The notes under the pieces were generated by a model. The model was not told the DNA's origin. It saw only the letters and a list, made by a program, of their open reading frames with translations, and searched no databases. Source: CAZOOA01 sp964581355 (lineage in GTDB: Bacteria; Bacillota; Dethiobacteria; DTU022; UBA8154). Taken from it: 33,665 nucleotides of DNA. The DNA lies in assembly GCA_964581355.1 (NCBI GenBank), contig CAZOOA010000028.1, positions 1 to 33,665 of the forward strand, given 5' to 3'. Each line of letters begins with the position of its first letter. Position 1 is the stretch's first letter. A program made the translations under genes and the position numbers. Positions 22,897 through 31,235 of the stretch are shown piece by piece.

Positions 22897-23978
22897 TGGT
22901 AATGACGTTTGACAGGTAGGTTCTCAAACAGTTTAGTTTCTTACTCCAGGTTGCGGCGCCGGCGGCTGGGACGCTCCATGCGGCTTTCACGGTTTCTTTC
23001 GGGTTTTTTGCTCTGTGCTGTGGCAAAAACGCTGAGATGGAGCAGTCGGCCTTCATGTTCCAAAGCGGCGCCGATAATGCCCCGGCCCTTAAGGCGCAAA
23101 TCGTTGCCCATGCCCACGGAGGGGTAGGTGCTGCACTCGGCCTCGCTGAGGGCGCCGAGCAGTTTTTGCAGGTCCGGCTTGCGGCGGGCTTTGGCTTGGC
23201 TGCCTGCTTCCAGAGCCTCCATGGCGTAGCTTTTTATGAGCTTCTGCCAGACCCGCCCGAGGGTTTGAGGGCGGTCAAAAAGGTCCAGGCAGGAAAAGCG
23301 GTTGTTGATAAATACAGCTACTCCGGCCTGTTCCGGGGACGGTGTCAAACCTTCCAGGAGTTGCTCCAGCTTTTCTTCGTAGTTCTTATAGACTTCATTC
23401 AACGCGGCGGTGGGGGAGTGAGTGCCCATGCAGGCATGCTTGCGGTCGATCTCTTCCCAGATGGCACCCTGGTCGGCGTTGTAGCTGCCGCTGGTCCGAA
23501 GGCTGTAAGCAACCTGTTCTGCTTTCTGGCGGCGCAAAGAGTTGTAGCCGAAGTTTTCAGATTTATCAAAGACAGGGGAATCGTAACGCCAGCGGCCCTG
23601 TTCCACACAGCTTACGGGCACTTCTGTCTCTTGCACGGGGAAAAGCATGATGGTAGCGTTGACCATGCGATTCTGTTTGGCGCCCTGTATTTCCTCCCCG
23701 TCCAGGATGAGCACCGGGACCTCACCTTTGTTGTTGATGTGAATGGTGTTCACATTGCCTCCTTCGGTCAGCTCCTTCACTTCAATGTGCCCCATTTCAA
23801 AGGCATCCTCCAGTAGCAGGCAATCAAACGGTTCTGCCTCCCCATTTGATGAAAAAAGGGGAAAGATGAGCAGGTGTCACGGGCCTGCCCCTCACCTGCA
23901 ACAATTTTCTCCGCGAGCTTGTTCAGGGGTTCACTCATTTTTCTGGCCCGCCTTTCATAATATTTTGAATCTTTAAGG
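22893..23978 (-). repeat. Direct duplication, copy 2 (full length)
   Basis: The full-length unit of the duplication also seen at 21319-21966. The two copies are in the same orientation, separated by about 930 bp that hold the toxin-antitoxin pair. Differences are few outside the 438-bp deletion, so the duplication is recent. Confidence 0.9.
22941..23938 (-). pseudogene. ARPP-1-like domain protein, copy 2: frameshifted
   Basis: The ATG at 23938 opens MSEPLNKLAEKIVAGEGQ; at about 23874-23880 the frame is lost. In the next frame the family sequence continues HLLIFPLF, then AEPFDCLLLEDAFEMGHIEV, GNVNTIHINNKGEVPVLILD, GEEIQGAKQNRMVNATIMLF and VSCVEQGRWRYDSPVF, to the end at 22941. One inserted base (GACAC to GACCAC) would restore a protein of about 331 residues. 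The LDGEE..GAKQNR and CVEQGRW motifs point to the ARPP-1 family (ARG and rhodanese-phosphatase-superfamily associated protein), whose genes often neighbour ADP-ribosylglycohydrolases. The function is unknown. Only the 284-residue C-terminal part could be translated, if started at ATG 23795. Confidence 0.75.
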
Positions 23979-24015
23979 CGCAACGCCTCTCTGAACTTAT
24001 GATAGCATAGCCGTG

Positions 24016-24031
24016 GGACACAAGCGTGTCC
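24016..24031. terminator. Short hairpin between the small gene and the ARPP-1 copy
   Basis: GGACAC, loop AAGC, GTGTCC: a 6-bp stem about 80 bp past the stop of the 46-aa gene (minus) and upstream of the ARPP-1 copy 2. There is no U tract, so the terminator role is tentative. Confidence 0.3.
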
Positions 24032-24109
24032 ATCCAGGCAGTGTTTCAAAATTTTTATGAAAGCAAAACGATGCGCGTTGGGCCAGTTTCCTGGGGCGCC
24101 CATACCTTT

Positions 24110-24250
24110 TCAATCCATGTCTTCCCAATTCTCAAATATTTTCAGCTTAAAATCCCACCCCTCAAAGCTCATCAACATTTCGCCCAACTCTTCCCAGGTA
24201 TACTCTTTGCCATCAATAATTACCAGTGGAAGACTACCTTCATACTGCAT
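24110..24250 (-). CDS. Small conserved-type protein (46 aa)
   Basis: The minus-strand frame from the ATG at 24250 encodes LVIIDGKEYTWEELGEMLMS, then FEGWDFKLKIFENWEDMD. The pattern IDGKE.(T/S)WEE.G.ML.(S/T)FEG(W/F).FKL.I is one I associate with small uncharacterised clostridial proteins, where it also occurs as the C-terminal part of longer ones. TAGGG just before the ATG is a weak ribosome binding site. It lies 30 bp downstream of the stalk-domain protein gene on the same strand and could be co-transcribed with it. Role unknown. Confidence 0.55.
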   Translation of the reverse strand: MQYEGSLPLVIIDGKEYTWEELGEMLMSFEGWDFKLKIFENWEDMD

Positions 24251-24280
24251 TTTCCCTACCCCATTATTCTCCTTCTTGCC

Positions 24281-25090
24281 TTAATTTAACAATTGGAAAG
24301 ATTGAATTACTAATGGAACATCATCATACAATCTAAAATATAGTTCAGTTATTGTTTCATTTTGATGTGGAAACTGAACGTCAGAAGGACCATATTTCAC
24401 AAATAAGAACCCTTCGTCTTCCTGAATTAATGATATCGGCGTGTGTCCATCCTGAATTTGTTGGCGGATCGCTGGAGTATCGCTTGTTTTGTTAATCGAA
24501 AAAACCCACCCGACTTTTTCATATCCTTGAATCGACCGAACGTCTTTGCTGTAAAAAGATACTGTGTCATCGGAAGCTTCGGTTTCAACAAGCTCTATCC
24601 AGTGTTGAGGAATCGTTAATCGAAAACCCAAATCATTGTTTTCATAAGCAATAGCGCCTTCAGGGCTGTGAATTAATACGATCTGGCTCAACGCATTCCA
24701 GCCCACATTAGTGCCCAGGCTTTCAGCAATAAAACGTGCAGGAACCATCGTTCTTCCTTCAACTAAAGTGGCTGGCACATCTAATTCGATTGATTGCCCA
24801 TTGAGCCATGCCTGCTTCTTGTCAATCGGTAGAATTATTTCTGCTGTATCCGTGTTAGCGATTACAGTACGGTTTTTCGCATCCCACTCTGGTGAAATAT
24901 CAAATGCTTCAAAAATGCCGCGGAGTGGTACCAGGACACGGCCATCCTTATTCACTGGTGGTACGTCAAACTCCAAAAATGTTCCATCAGTTTTAACCGA
25001 AACCTTGTTTTGGGCACTAACGCTGCTCGCAAACATAAAAACAATTAATAGCGAAAGGGTCCAAACGATCCAACTCTTTTTATTAAACAT
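24281..25090 (-). CDS. Exported copper-amine-oxidase-like stalk-domain protein
   Basis: 269 aa with a signal peptide (SWIVWTLSLLIVFMFASSVS, cleavage after ASSVSA). The copper amine oxidase N-terminal-like domain follows (about 35-145): DGRVLVPLRGIFEAFDISPE, AEIILPIDKKQAWLNGQSIE and LVEGRTMVPARFIAESLGTN. It then ends in a domain like those of lipoprotein PsbP/DUF1795 type (YENNDLGFRLTIPQHWIE). Such proteins sit at the Firmicute cell surface; the stalk domain is not enzymatic. The ATG at 25090 is preferred to the GTG at 25102: GGGAG is 11 bp from the ATG but directly adjacent to the GTG. Confidence 0.85.
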   Translation of the reverse strand: MFNKKSWIVWTLSLLIVFMFASSVSAQNKVSVKTDGTFLEFDVPPVNKDGRVLVPLRGIFEAFDISPEWDAKNRTVIANTDTAEIILPIDKKQAWLNGQSIELDVPATLVEGRTMVPARFIAESLGTNVGWNALSQIVLIHSPEGAIAYENNDLGFRLTIPQHWIELVETEASDDTVSFYSKDVRSIQGYEKVGWVFSINKTSDTPAIRQQIQDGHTPISLIQEDEGFLFVKYGPSDVQFPHQNETITELYFRLYDDVPLVIQSFQLLN

Positions 25091-25341
25091 ACCTTTTAAC
25101 ACTCCCTTTTTGCTTCAGCCTTATAAACTCAGCTGTAATGAGCACTTTTATTGCAGATTTTTACATAGCGTTAATGGCCTGATTAATAGATTATACCAGA
25201 AATTAGGGAATTTTGCTCTACGACCACAAGAAATTCTTTTTACCCTTCCCAATAAAAACATTATTTCTGTTACTTAACAGAAGGGACTGGTAAAAACAAG
25301 CCGGCACAAATATTACATGGCACAGGTTTTTTCCTACACCT

Positions 25342-25371
25342 GAGCCGGAAAACAGGCCACTTTTCCGGCTC
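25342..25371 (-). terminator. Terminator hairpin ending the exopolysaccharide-type operon
   Basis: GAGCCGGAAAA (25342-25352), 8-nt loop, TTTTCCGGCTC (25361-25371): a perfect 11-bp stem starting 6 bp past the minus-strand stop codon at 25377. The U-rich part is within the stem, and the trailing tract is poor. Confidence 0.6.
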
Positions 25372-25376
25372 GCAGT

Positions 25377-26531
25377 TCAGCCTGTTTTTGCCGATTCCAG
25401 GATATTTTTGATCACCGGGGCATACCAGCGCCAAAAGAAGCGATATTCCTCAGGCACCCCCGGCAAATAAGAGAAAACCCGCATGGCCCCGGCCATGCCG
25501 GTCAGCCGGGCACCCCACAAATCATAAGGCATATCCACAAAATCCCCGGCAAAATAGACACGCTTGGCTGTCCCGGCAGGATGGTGGTAAACCATGGCGG
25601 GAAAGGTGTCCGGAACATCCCGGGCTTCCAGCTTGGCGGCGCCCGCCTCATTGACAGGCAGAGTGAAAGAGGCCAGCACTTCGGCACCGGGCCCGGCCTC
25701 CAGGACTTCAATCCAGTATGTATAAGGCACATCTTCCCGGGATGCCCCGGATGTCAGCGGATGATCCACCGTCTGGATGAGGGGGTACGGTGCCGATAAA
25801 TCGCTGGAGGTGAGGACCACGATGTCGGGATACCACTCCCAGGAGGGCAGGTCATCCCGAACAAACACAATTCCCTCCCCTTGAAAATCCCAGGTGCGGC
25901 CATAGATCCGTTCATAAAGCTCTTTGAAGTGATATGCCACCTGGTCCAGCCGGGCATAATACTGTCCCGTCCAACCGGTGTGGCGGACACCAAAAAGCTC
26001 CTGCAGCTCCAGTGAGGCCTCCGGGTCACGGTAGGTGGGGAACCCAAAAATATTAAACTCGCCCAGCAGGAAAGCCCTTTCATCCTGGGAAAAGGAGGAG
26101 ACAGCATTTACCTCTTCACTGCTTAAACCCCCGTAGATCAGGGAGACCGGCTCGTATTCATGGGGCAGTCTTTTTTCGTACTGTTCATATCCTTCTTCAT
26201 AGTGATAAATACCATAGGTATCAACCAGGTAGAGCAAAATAATCCCTTCCAGTTCCTCCTGGTGCAGTGTTTCTTTTTTCACCTCGCCCCCGTTATCATC
26301 AGGATGATAACCCAGGTAATCCTCTTCGGCCTTCAAAAAACGTCCCTGGCTGGTAAAGCGGTAATGCTCCAACAGCCAGAAGAAAGCCCTGTGCTCCCGG
26401 TAGTCCGGCTCTGGGACGGTCTTATCGACCACCAAAACCGGCAGATCCCTGGTGGGAAGCAGGTGCCAGCTGGCAGCATAGCAGACGACACACAGCAGGA
26501 ACAAAAGCAGTTTCCATCTTTTTTTAATCAT
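25377..26531 (-). CDS. Membrane-anchored protein of unknown function in exopolysaccharide-type operon
   Basis: 384 aa with an N-terminal anchor (WKLLLFLLCVVCYAASWHLL) and a large extracytoplasmic part. Blocks such as VSLIYGGLSSEEVNAVSSFS, DERAFLLGEFNIFGFPTYRD, LQELFGVRHTGWTGQYYA, DIVVLTSSDLSAPYP and VYFAGDFVDMPYDLW suggest an alpha/beta fold like class I amidotransferase/ThuA-type domains without an obvious Cys-His-Glu triad. This is a weak structural guess. The ATG at 26531 has GAGG 6-7 bp upstream; the TTG one codon earlier is less likely. It follows the glycosyltransferase by about 200 bp. I suggest a role in synthesis or export of the same polymer. Confidence 0.65.
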   Translation of the reverse strand: MIKKRWKLLLFLLCVVCYAASWHLLPTRDLPVLVVDKTVPEPDYREHRAFFWLLEHYRFTSQGRFLKAEEDYLGYHPDDNGGEVKKETLHQEELEGIILLYLVDTYGIYHYEEGYEQYEKRLPHEYEPVSLIYGGLSSEEVNAVSSFSQDERAFLLGEFNIFGFPTYRDPEASLELQELFGVRHTGWTGQYYARLDQVAYHFKELYERIYGRTWDFQGEGIVFVRDDLPSWEWYPDIVVLTSSDLSAPYPLIQTVDHPLTSGASREDVPYTYWIEVLEAGPGAEVLASFTLPVNEAGAAKLEARDVPDTFPAMVYHHPAGTAKRVYFAGDFVDMPYDLWGARLTGMAGAMRVFSYLPGVPEEYRFFWRWYAPVIKNILESAKTG

Positions 26532-26737
26532 CAAGATTCCTCACCTGCACTGATCCTGGAAACCTTTTTCTGGATCACTTGTATTGGTTCATTAAAGCTT
26601 TCAGCCCGCAGAAACAGCCGCCCGGAGCCGATCCCGGATGGTTAAACCAAAACCTGGTCTGCAAAACTTATACAGAACTACTCAAATATTCAAAAAAATA
26701 TTTTAGAGCATTTCGCACTCCGTTGCAACCTCTTTCT

Positions 26738-28359
26738 TCATTCCAGTTCCCGGCTTTGAGCGCCCGGATTGGTTCCTTTTGCACTTTTCGATCCGGCATT
26801 TTGCATGACAAAGGACCGGCGATCCGCCTGGCCCCAACCCTGCTTCCTTCGATAAAAATCCCACAGTCCCCTTAAACGCCACCAGGAGTGAAGCTGGCGG
26901 TAACCGAAGTTTTCCAGAATAGCGTAGCAGAAGAGCACAAGCAGGTCTTTTAAACGCCGGTAGCGGCGGAAGGACAGTTCTTCCAGCACGATGGAAGAGG
27001 TGGACAGCAAAATCCCCAGCAGGATAGCCATGGTCAAAAAAAGAAGCATAAAAGGCACGTTTAAGATGCCCAGAAAAGCGGAAAGGAGGAAAACCAGGTA
27101 CCCGGTCAATTCTATGACCGGCCCCCATTTTTCAAAAAAGACGAAAAAAGGAAAACCCAGCAGGCCTACAGTTCCAAAGCGGGGGTTTAAAAACATCTCC
27201 CGGTTAAAATGCAGGCTTTCGGCCAACCCCCGCTGCCAGCGCCTGCGCTGCCGGGAGAGACCGCTCAATCGTTCCGGGACCTGGGTCCAGCAAACCGGGT
27301 CGGGGGTAAACTGGATCTCGTAGCGTTTTTTCTGTATCCTGTTTAACCGATGCAGACGCACCACCAGTTCCATATCCTCTCCCACGGTATCGGTACGATA
27401 ACCGCCGCATTNNNNNNNNNNNNNNNNNNNNNNNNNNNNNNNNNNNNNNNNNNNNNNNNNNNNNNNNNNNNNNNNNNNNNNNNNNNNNNNNNNNNNNNNN
27501 NNNNNNNNNNNCGCACCACCAGTTCCATATCCTCTCCCACGGTATCGGTACGATAACCGCCGCATTCGACAATGGCCTGCCTTTTGAAAATGCCAAAGGC
27601 ACCGGAAATAATCAGCAGATTGTTCAGGGAGCCCCAGCCCACCCGGCCGAACAAGAAAGCTCGCAGGTATTCTACTACTTGAAAGCGGGCCAACGAACTC
27701 CGGGGTATATTTACTTCCACCACTTTTCCCGCCTTGACCAGGCAGTCGTTGGACACCCGGATAATTCCTCCCACGGCCACGGTATGGCGATTCTCCAGGA
27801 AAGGCCGTGTCATCTTCAGCAGGGAATCGGCGTCCAGGATGGAGTCGGCGTCAATATTACAAAAGAGAGGAAAGTTGGCTACGTTAATCCCGGCATTCAA
27901 GGCATCTGCTTTGCCGCCATTTGCTTTGTTTACAATGACCAGGTTGGGGTGATCCACAGATGCATAAAGCCCTTTGATGGTTTTACAGGGAAGCGCCTGG
28001 TCAAAACTACGATTAATTTCATACAGGTCGAAAGCTTCCTGTAGCTGGTTGAACGTGGTATCTGTAGACCCATCATCGACCACTATCACTTCAAATTCGG
28101 GATACTGCAGCTGCAGCAGTGAATAAACGCTTTCCACGATGGTCTGCTCTTCATTAAAGGCGGGGACAATAATAGTCAGGGGTTTATAAAAGGAAGAGAG
28201 AAAACGCCTGCCCAGGTCGACCACCTGCATTTCCCGGAAGTAATTGCGCAGGCGGAAAAAGGCCACAAGATTTAAAAAGAGGTACATAGAGTTTAACAGG
28301 GTAAAATAGCATAAGACCAACAGGTTATACAAAATGGCCAGCATAAGCAGGATATTCAT
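26738..28359 (-). CDS. Processive family-2 glycosyltransferase (interrupted by assembly gap)
   Basis: A membrane GT2 of the cellulose/PgaC synthase type. Two N-terminal helices (about 3-35) precede the catalytic domain: TIIVPAFNEEQTI, VIVVDDGSTD, KANGGKADALNAG, DxD NIDADS (170-172), the acceptor motif GEDMEL (Glu-Asp 276-277) and QRRRW (319-323), which together mark a processive polymerase. Several helices follow (about 345-440). The ATG at 28359 has AAAGGGG upstream and lies 4 bp after the HEAT-repeat gene. The 100-N gap (27412-27511) is bordered by an exact 55-bp duplication; removing the N and one copy leaves 1467 bp, an open frame of 488 aa. The product is probably an exopolysaccharide whose sugar cannot be told. 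Confidence 0.88.
27412..27511. other. Assembly gap of exactly 100 N
   Basis: Flanked by identical 55-bp segments 27357-27411 and 27512-27566 in the same orientation. This is the pattern of two de Bruijn contigs overlapping by one k-mer but joined with a placeholder gap. Probably no sequence is missing. Confidence 0.9.
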
Positions 28360-28363
28360 GGCC

Positions 28364-29542
28364 TCACCCCTTTTCCAACCGTTCCAGCATATAAACCGCC
28401 ATCTCCGCCGGTTCACCTTCTTGCTCCGTAAGCTGCTTTAACCGTTCCAGCCCCTGGCTGCCAGCTTTTAATAATGCCTCCCCGGCTCGAAAACGCACCC
28501 ACCAGTTTTGATCAGACAGCAGGTGGTGCAGTTCATCCAGGTAAGCTTCAGGGTTGACGCTGCCCAAGGCCTTGGCCGACTGGCTGCGGACAATCCAGTT
28601 TTCATGCTGCAGGAACAAGACCAGGCTTGTTGCCGTTTCCGGCGAAGCAATCCGTTCCAGGGCTTTCAGGCAGCGAATGGTTACTTCTTCAATATCGCTA
28701 AGTTCCATTATCTTCTGTATGGTGCGGTCGGCGGGCAGGTAATTGAAATAGGCCAAAAAGTCAATGTACAAGCACAATACTTCAGGCTTTTCAATGTCCA
28801 GTTCAGATTCCCGGCGTATACGCAGCTGCAGGGCATTATCGAACTGGCTTTGAGAAGCCCTTGCCTCATGTCCTGTTTGGAACAAAGGCGCCTGTCGATA
28901 GGCGGAAACCAAGACATTGTTTTTCAGCAACTGGTGAACCAGGGGACATGACTGCTCACCGAAGTCCACCAGGATTTCACTGACCGCCTCATAGGTATAA
29001 TAACTCTGCAGCAGCACCCGGATGATCTCATGAAAACTATCCCAGTCGCCAATTGCGGCCAGCCCCCGGGCCGCAGCCAGGGAGACTACGTAATCCCGGT
29101 TCTGCAGGTTCCTGCGCAAGTACTTAATGGCCCGCTTTTCCCCCAAGGTCCCCAAGAAACGGGCTGACCTGGCTTTTTCCCAGCGGGTGCCCCGCTGCAA
29201 AAGATGGAGCAGATGTGCTGTCAGCCCGGTGTGCCGGGAAAGTTCACCGATCAGTTCCCGCTCCCGGCCCCGGATATTTTTCAAATAGCCGTACAGGTAA
29301 CGCTCCCAGTAAAGCAGCTCACTTTTTTCCACCCGGGGCATGGTCTCCAGTTCCAGGTCGCCATCCAGGTAGAGCAGAAAACGCCGGTCCCAGTCCTGCT
29401 CAAGCCGGATGTATTTTTTTTCCTGGAACAAGTTAGTCAGCCTCAGGAAAACGACAACCAGGAGAAAAGCGACGATAAGTAAAGAAAAAACCAGGCATAA
29501 GACAAAAACCGTTTGCAAGGAAACAAGACCATCAGGGTTCAT
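28364..29542 (-). CDS. Membrane-anchored HEAT-repeat protein
   Basis: 392 aa. An N-terminal helix (SLQTVFVLCLVFSLLIVAFL) anchors a cytoplasmic alpha-solenoid. HEAT-type repeats are clear at ARFLGTLGEKRAIKYLRRNL, VSLAAARGLAAIGDWDSFHE, the stretch RCLKALERIASPETATSLVL and VRSQSAKALGSVNPEAYLDE. The last is followed by VRFRAGEALLKAGSQGLERL. HEAT scaffolds bind proteins. The position between a receiver and a glycosyltransferase suggests it links the signal to the synthase, as an inference. Its ATG overlaps the receiver stop codon (TAATG), so translation is coupled, and its TGA is 4 bp before the glycosyltransferase ATG. Confidence 0.88.
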   Translation of the reverse strand: MNPDGLVSLQTVFVLCLVFSLLIVAFLLVVVFLRLTNLFQEKKYIRLEQDWDRRFLLYLDGDLELETMPRVEKSELLYWERYLYGYLKNIRGRERELIGELSRHTGLTAHLLHLLQRGTRWEKARSARFLGTLGEKRAIKYLRRNLQNRDYVVSLAAARGLAAIGDWDSFHEIIRVLLQSYYTYEAVSEILVDFGEQSCPLVHQLLKNNVLVSAYRQAPLFQTGHEARASQSQFDNALQLRIRRESELDIEKPEVLCLYIDFLAYFNYLPADRTIQKIMELSDIEEVTIRCLKALERIASPETATSLVLFLQHENWIVRSQSAKALGSVNPEAYLDELHHLLSDQNWWVRFRAGEALLKAGSQGLERLKQLTEQEGEPAEMAVYMLERLEKG

Positions 29543-29901
29543 TAACCTGCTCCCTTCAGGCGTTTTACACGGGCCACAACCTCCGCAGGGCGGAACGGCT
29601 TGGCTATATAGTCATTGGCACCCAACTCCAGGCCGTGCAGGATATCTTTTTCCTGACCTTTGGCGGAGAGAATGATTACGGGCAGAGTGGGTTTTTGGTC
29701 TCGCAGCCGTCGCAGCACTTGAAACCCATCATAAACAGGCATCATCACATCCAGCAGAAGCAGGTCCCAGTCTTCACCCAGGACCATTTCCAGGGCTTTT
29801 TCCCCATCTTCCGCCCAGCTTACGGCAAAGCCTTCTTTCTCCAGTTTGAACTGCAGCAAGCGGGCTACCTGCGGGTCGTCTTCGGCAATCAAGATTTTCA
29901 T
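29542..29901 (-). CDS. Single-domain response regulator
   Basis: 119 aa, a receiver domain with no output domain: acidic pocket AEDDP (Asp8, Asp9), phospho-acceptor Asp51 in LLLLDVMMP, Ser/Thr at IILSAKG and Lys101 in YIAKPFRP. It should act by protein contact, perhaps with the HEAT protein that begins in its stop codon. GGGAGG lies about 9 bp before the ATG. The partner kinase gene ends 78 bp upstream on the same strand. Confidence 0.93.
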   Translation of the reverse strand: MKILIAEDDPQVARLLQFKLEKEGFAVSWAEDGEKALEMVLGEDWDLLLLDVMMPVYDGFQVLRRLRDQKPTLPVIILSAKGQEKDILHGLELGANDYIAKPFRPAEVVARVKRLKGAG

Positions 29902-29979
29902 AGATCTGCACCTCCCCTCCCCAGGTAATCATGGGAGACTGTGAATCAAAATCGAAAACTTTATCACCCCATCTCAGGG

Positions 29980-31089
29980 TTAGATGAAAGGCAAAAGGAC
30001 CGTAAAGCATGTCCCCTTCCCCGGCTCGCTTTCCAGGGTAATCTCCCCCCCCATCTTTTCCAGCATGGTTTTAACGATATAGAGTCCCAGACCGGTCCCT
30101 CCCGTGCTGCGGTTCAGGGAGTTATCGGCCCGGTAGAAACGGTCAAAGACCTTCTGCTGTTCCTGCCGGCTTAACCCAACACCTGTATCCTTGACGGAGA
30201 CCTTGTATCCTTCTTCTTCTTTTTCCAGGACAACGGCAACGCTTCCTTGCTCTGTATAGCGGACCGCATTGCTGATCAGGTTGCCCAGGATCTTTTCCAG
30301 CTTTTGCCGGTCACCCAGGTATAGAGCTTTTTCCGGCCCGACAAAAACCTTTTCCAGCTTTTTTTTCCGGATTAAAGGTTCCTGGGAATGAAAAAGCTGC
30401 TCAATCATCGCCACCAGATCAACACAATCGACTTTAACCGGCAGCGCCCCGGATTCCATCTTTTGGATTTCCAGGATATCCATGATTAATTCCTGGAGCT
30501 TTTCAGCCTGCTGCAGGGAGATGGTTAAAAACTCTTGCTGTTCGGGGGTAACCTCACCTGCATCTTCTTCCAGGACCAGGTCCAGGTAGCCGATAATGCT
30601 GGTCAGCGGCGTTTTTAGCTCGTGAGAAACTGTAGAAAGGAATTCCGATTTAAGGCGTTCCAACTCCAGGTCTTCGCTAATATCACGAAACACTTCCACC
30701 CCGCCGATGATTGTTCCCTTTTTATCTCTCACCGGGGCTACACTGACCGCTGAAGTGAAGGTGCCGCCATCTGCTGAGCGGGCTATAACCCGGATAGGCC
30801 TGTTGCTGCTCTTTCCGGTAGCCATGGCCCGGTTGAGCGGGCATAAGTCACTGCTGCAAAGCTCATTGCCCTGCTCATCCCGGTGCTGGAGTATTCCCGC
30901 ATGGCAGGGCTTTCCCGCCACTTCTTCCCGGGAAAAACCGGTTATTTCCTCGGCTGACCGGTTCCAGTAAACTATCCTTCGCTGCAAATCTGTCACATAG
31001 ACTCCATCATTGATGCTGTCCAGCAGCGCTTCCAGGTTTTCGGCATGACTTAGAAAGGATTTCCAGATATGCTCAGAGTATCGGGTCAT
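29980..31089 (-). CDS. Soluble PAS-domain sensor histidine kinase
   Basis: 369 aa with no membrane helix. The PAS domain (about 16-140) carries the cysteine-bearing form KPCHAGILQHRDEQGNELCS followed by SDLCPLNRAMATG (Cys62, Cys78, Cys83), common in PAS-GGDEF and PAS-kinase proteins and possibly redox- or ligand-sensing. HisKA has the phospho-acceptor His156 in STVSHELKTPLTSIIGY. The HATPase_c domain has NLISNAVRYT, DTGVGLSRQEQQKVFDRFYR and TGGTGLGLYIV. AAAGGAG lies 8 bp before the ATG. It is the likely phosphodonor of the receiver at 29542-29901. Confidence 0.95.
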   Translation of the reverse strand: MTRYSEHIWKSFLSHAENLEALLDSINDGVYVTDLQRRIVYWNRSAEEITGFSREEVAGKPCHAGILQHRDEQGNELCSSDLCPLNRAMATGKSSNRPIRVIARSADGGTFTSAVSVAPVRDKKGTIIGGVEVFRDISEDLELERLKSEFLSTVSHELKTPLTSIIGYLDLVLEEDAGEVTPEQQEFLTISLQQAEKLQELIMDILEIQKMESGALPVKVDCVDLVAMIEQLFHSQEPLIRKKKLEKVFVGPEKALYLGDRQKLEKILGNLISNAVRYTEQGSVAVVLEKEEEGYKVSVKDTGVGLSRQEQQKVFDRFYRADNSLNRSTGGTGLGLYIVKTMLEKMGGEITLESEPGKGTCFTVLLPFI

Positions 31090-31235
31090 GGCTGCCTCTC
31101 CTTTGCTTTTCTAACTGTACCCTGCCATTTGAAGGTCAGGCACACAGGGCGCAACCCCCGGTGCAGGTCTTTATCTTCGTGCTATTTTACCCCACTGAAC
31201 TTTTGAAAACAAGTGAAAATATAAGCCGTGGCCCA

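Noticed and set aside
21463..23816. Long plus-strand frames across both ARPP-1 copies (23037-23816 and 21463-21804)
   Set aside because: They mirror the ARPP-1 gene; only the minus strand shows the family motifs.
27204..27602. Short frames containing runs of X around the assembly gap
   Set aside because: They result from the duplicated 55-bp flank and the N block and are not separate genes.
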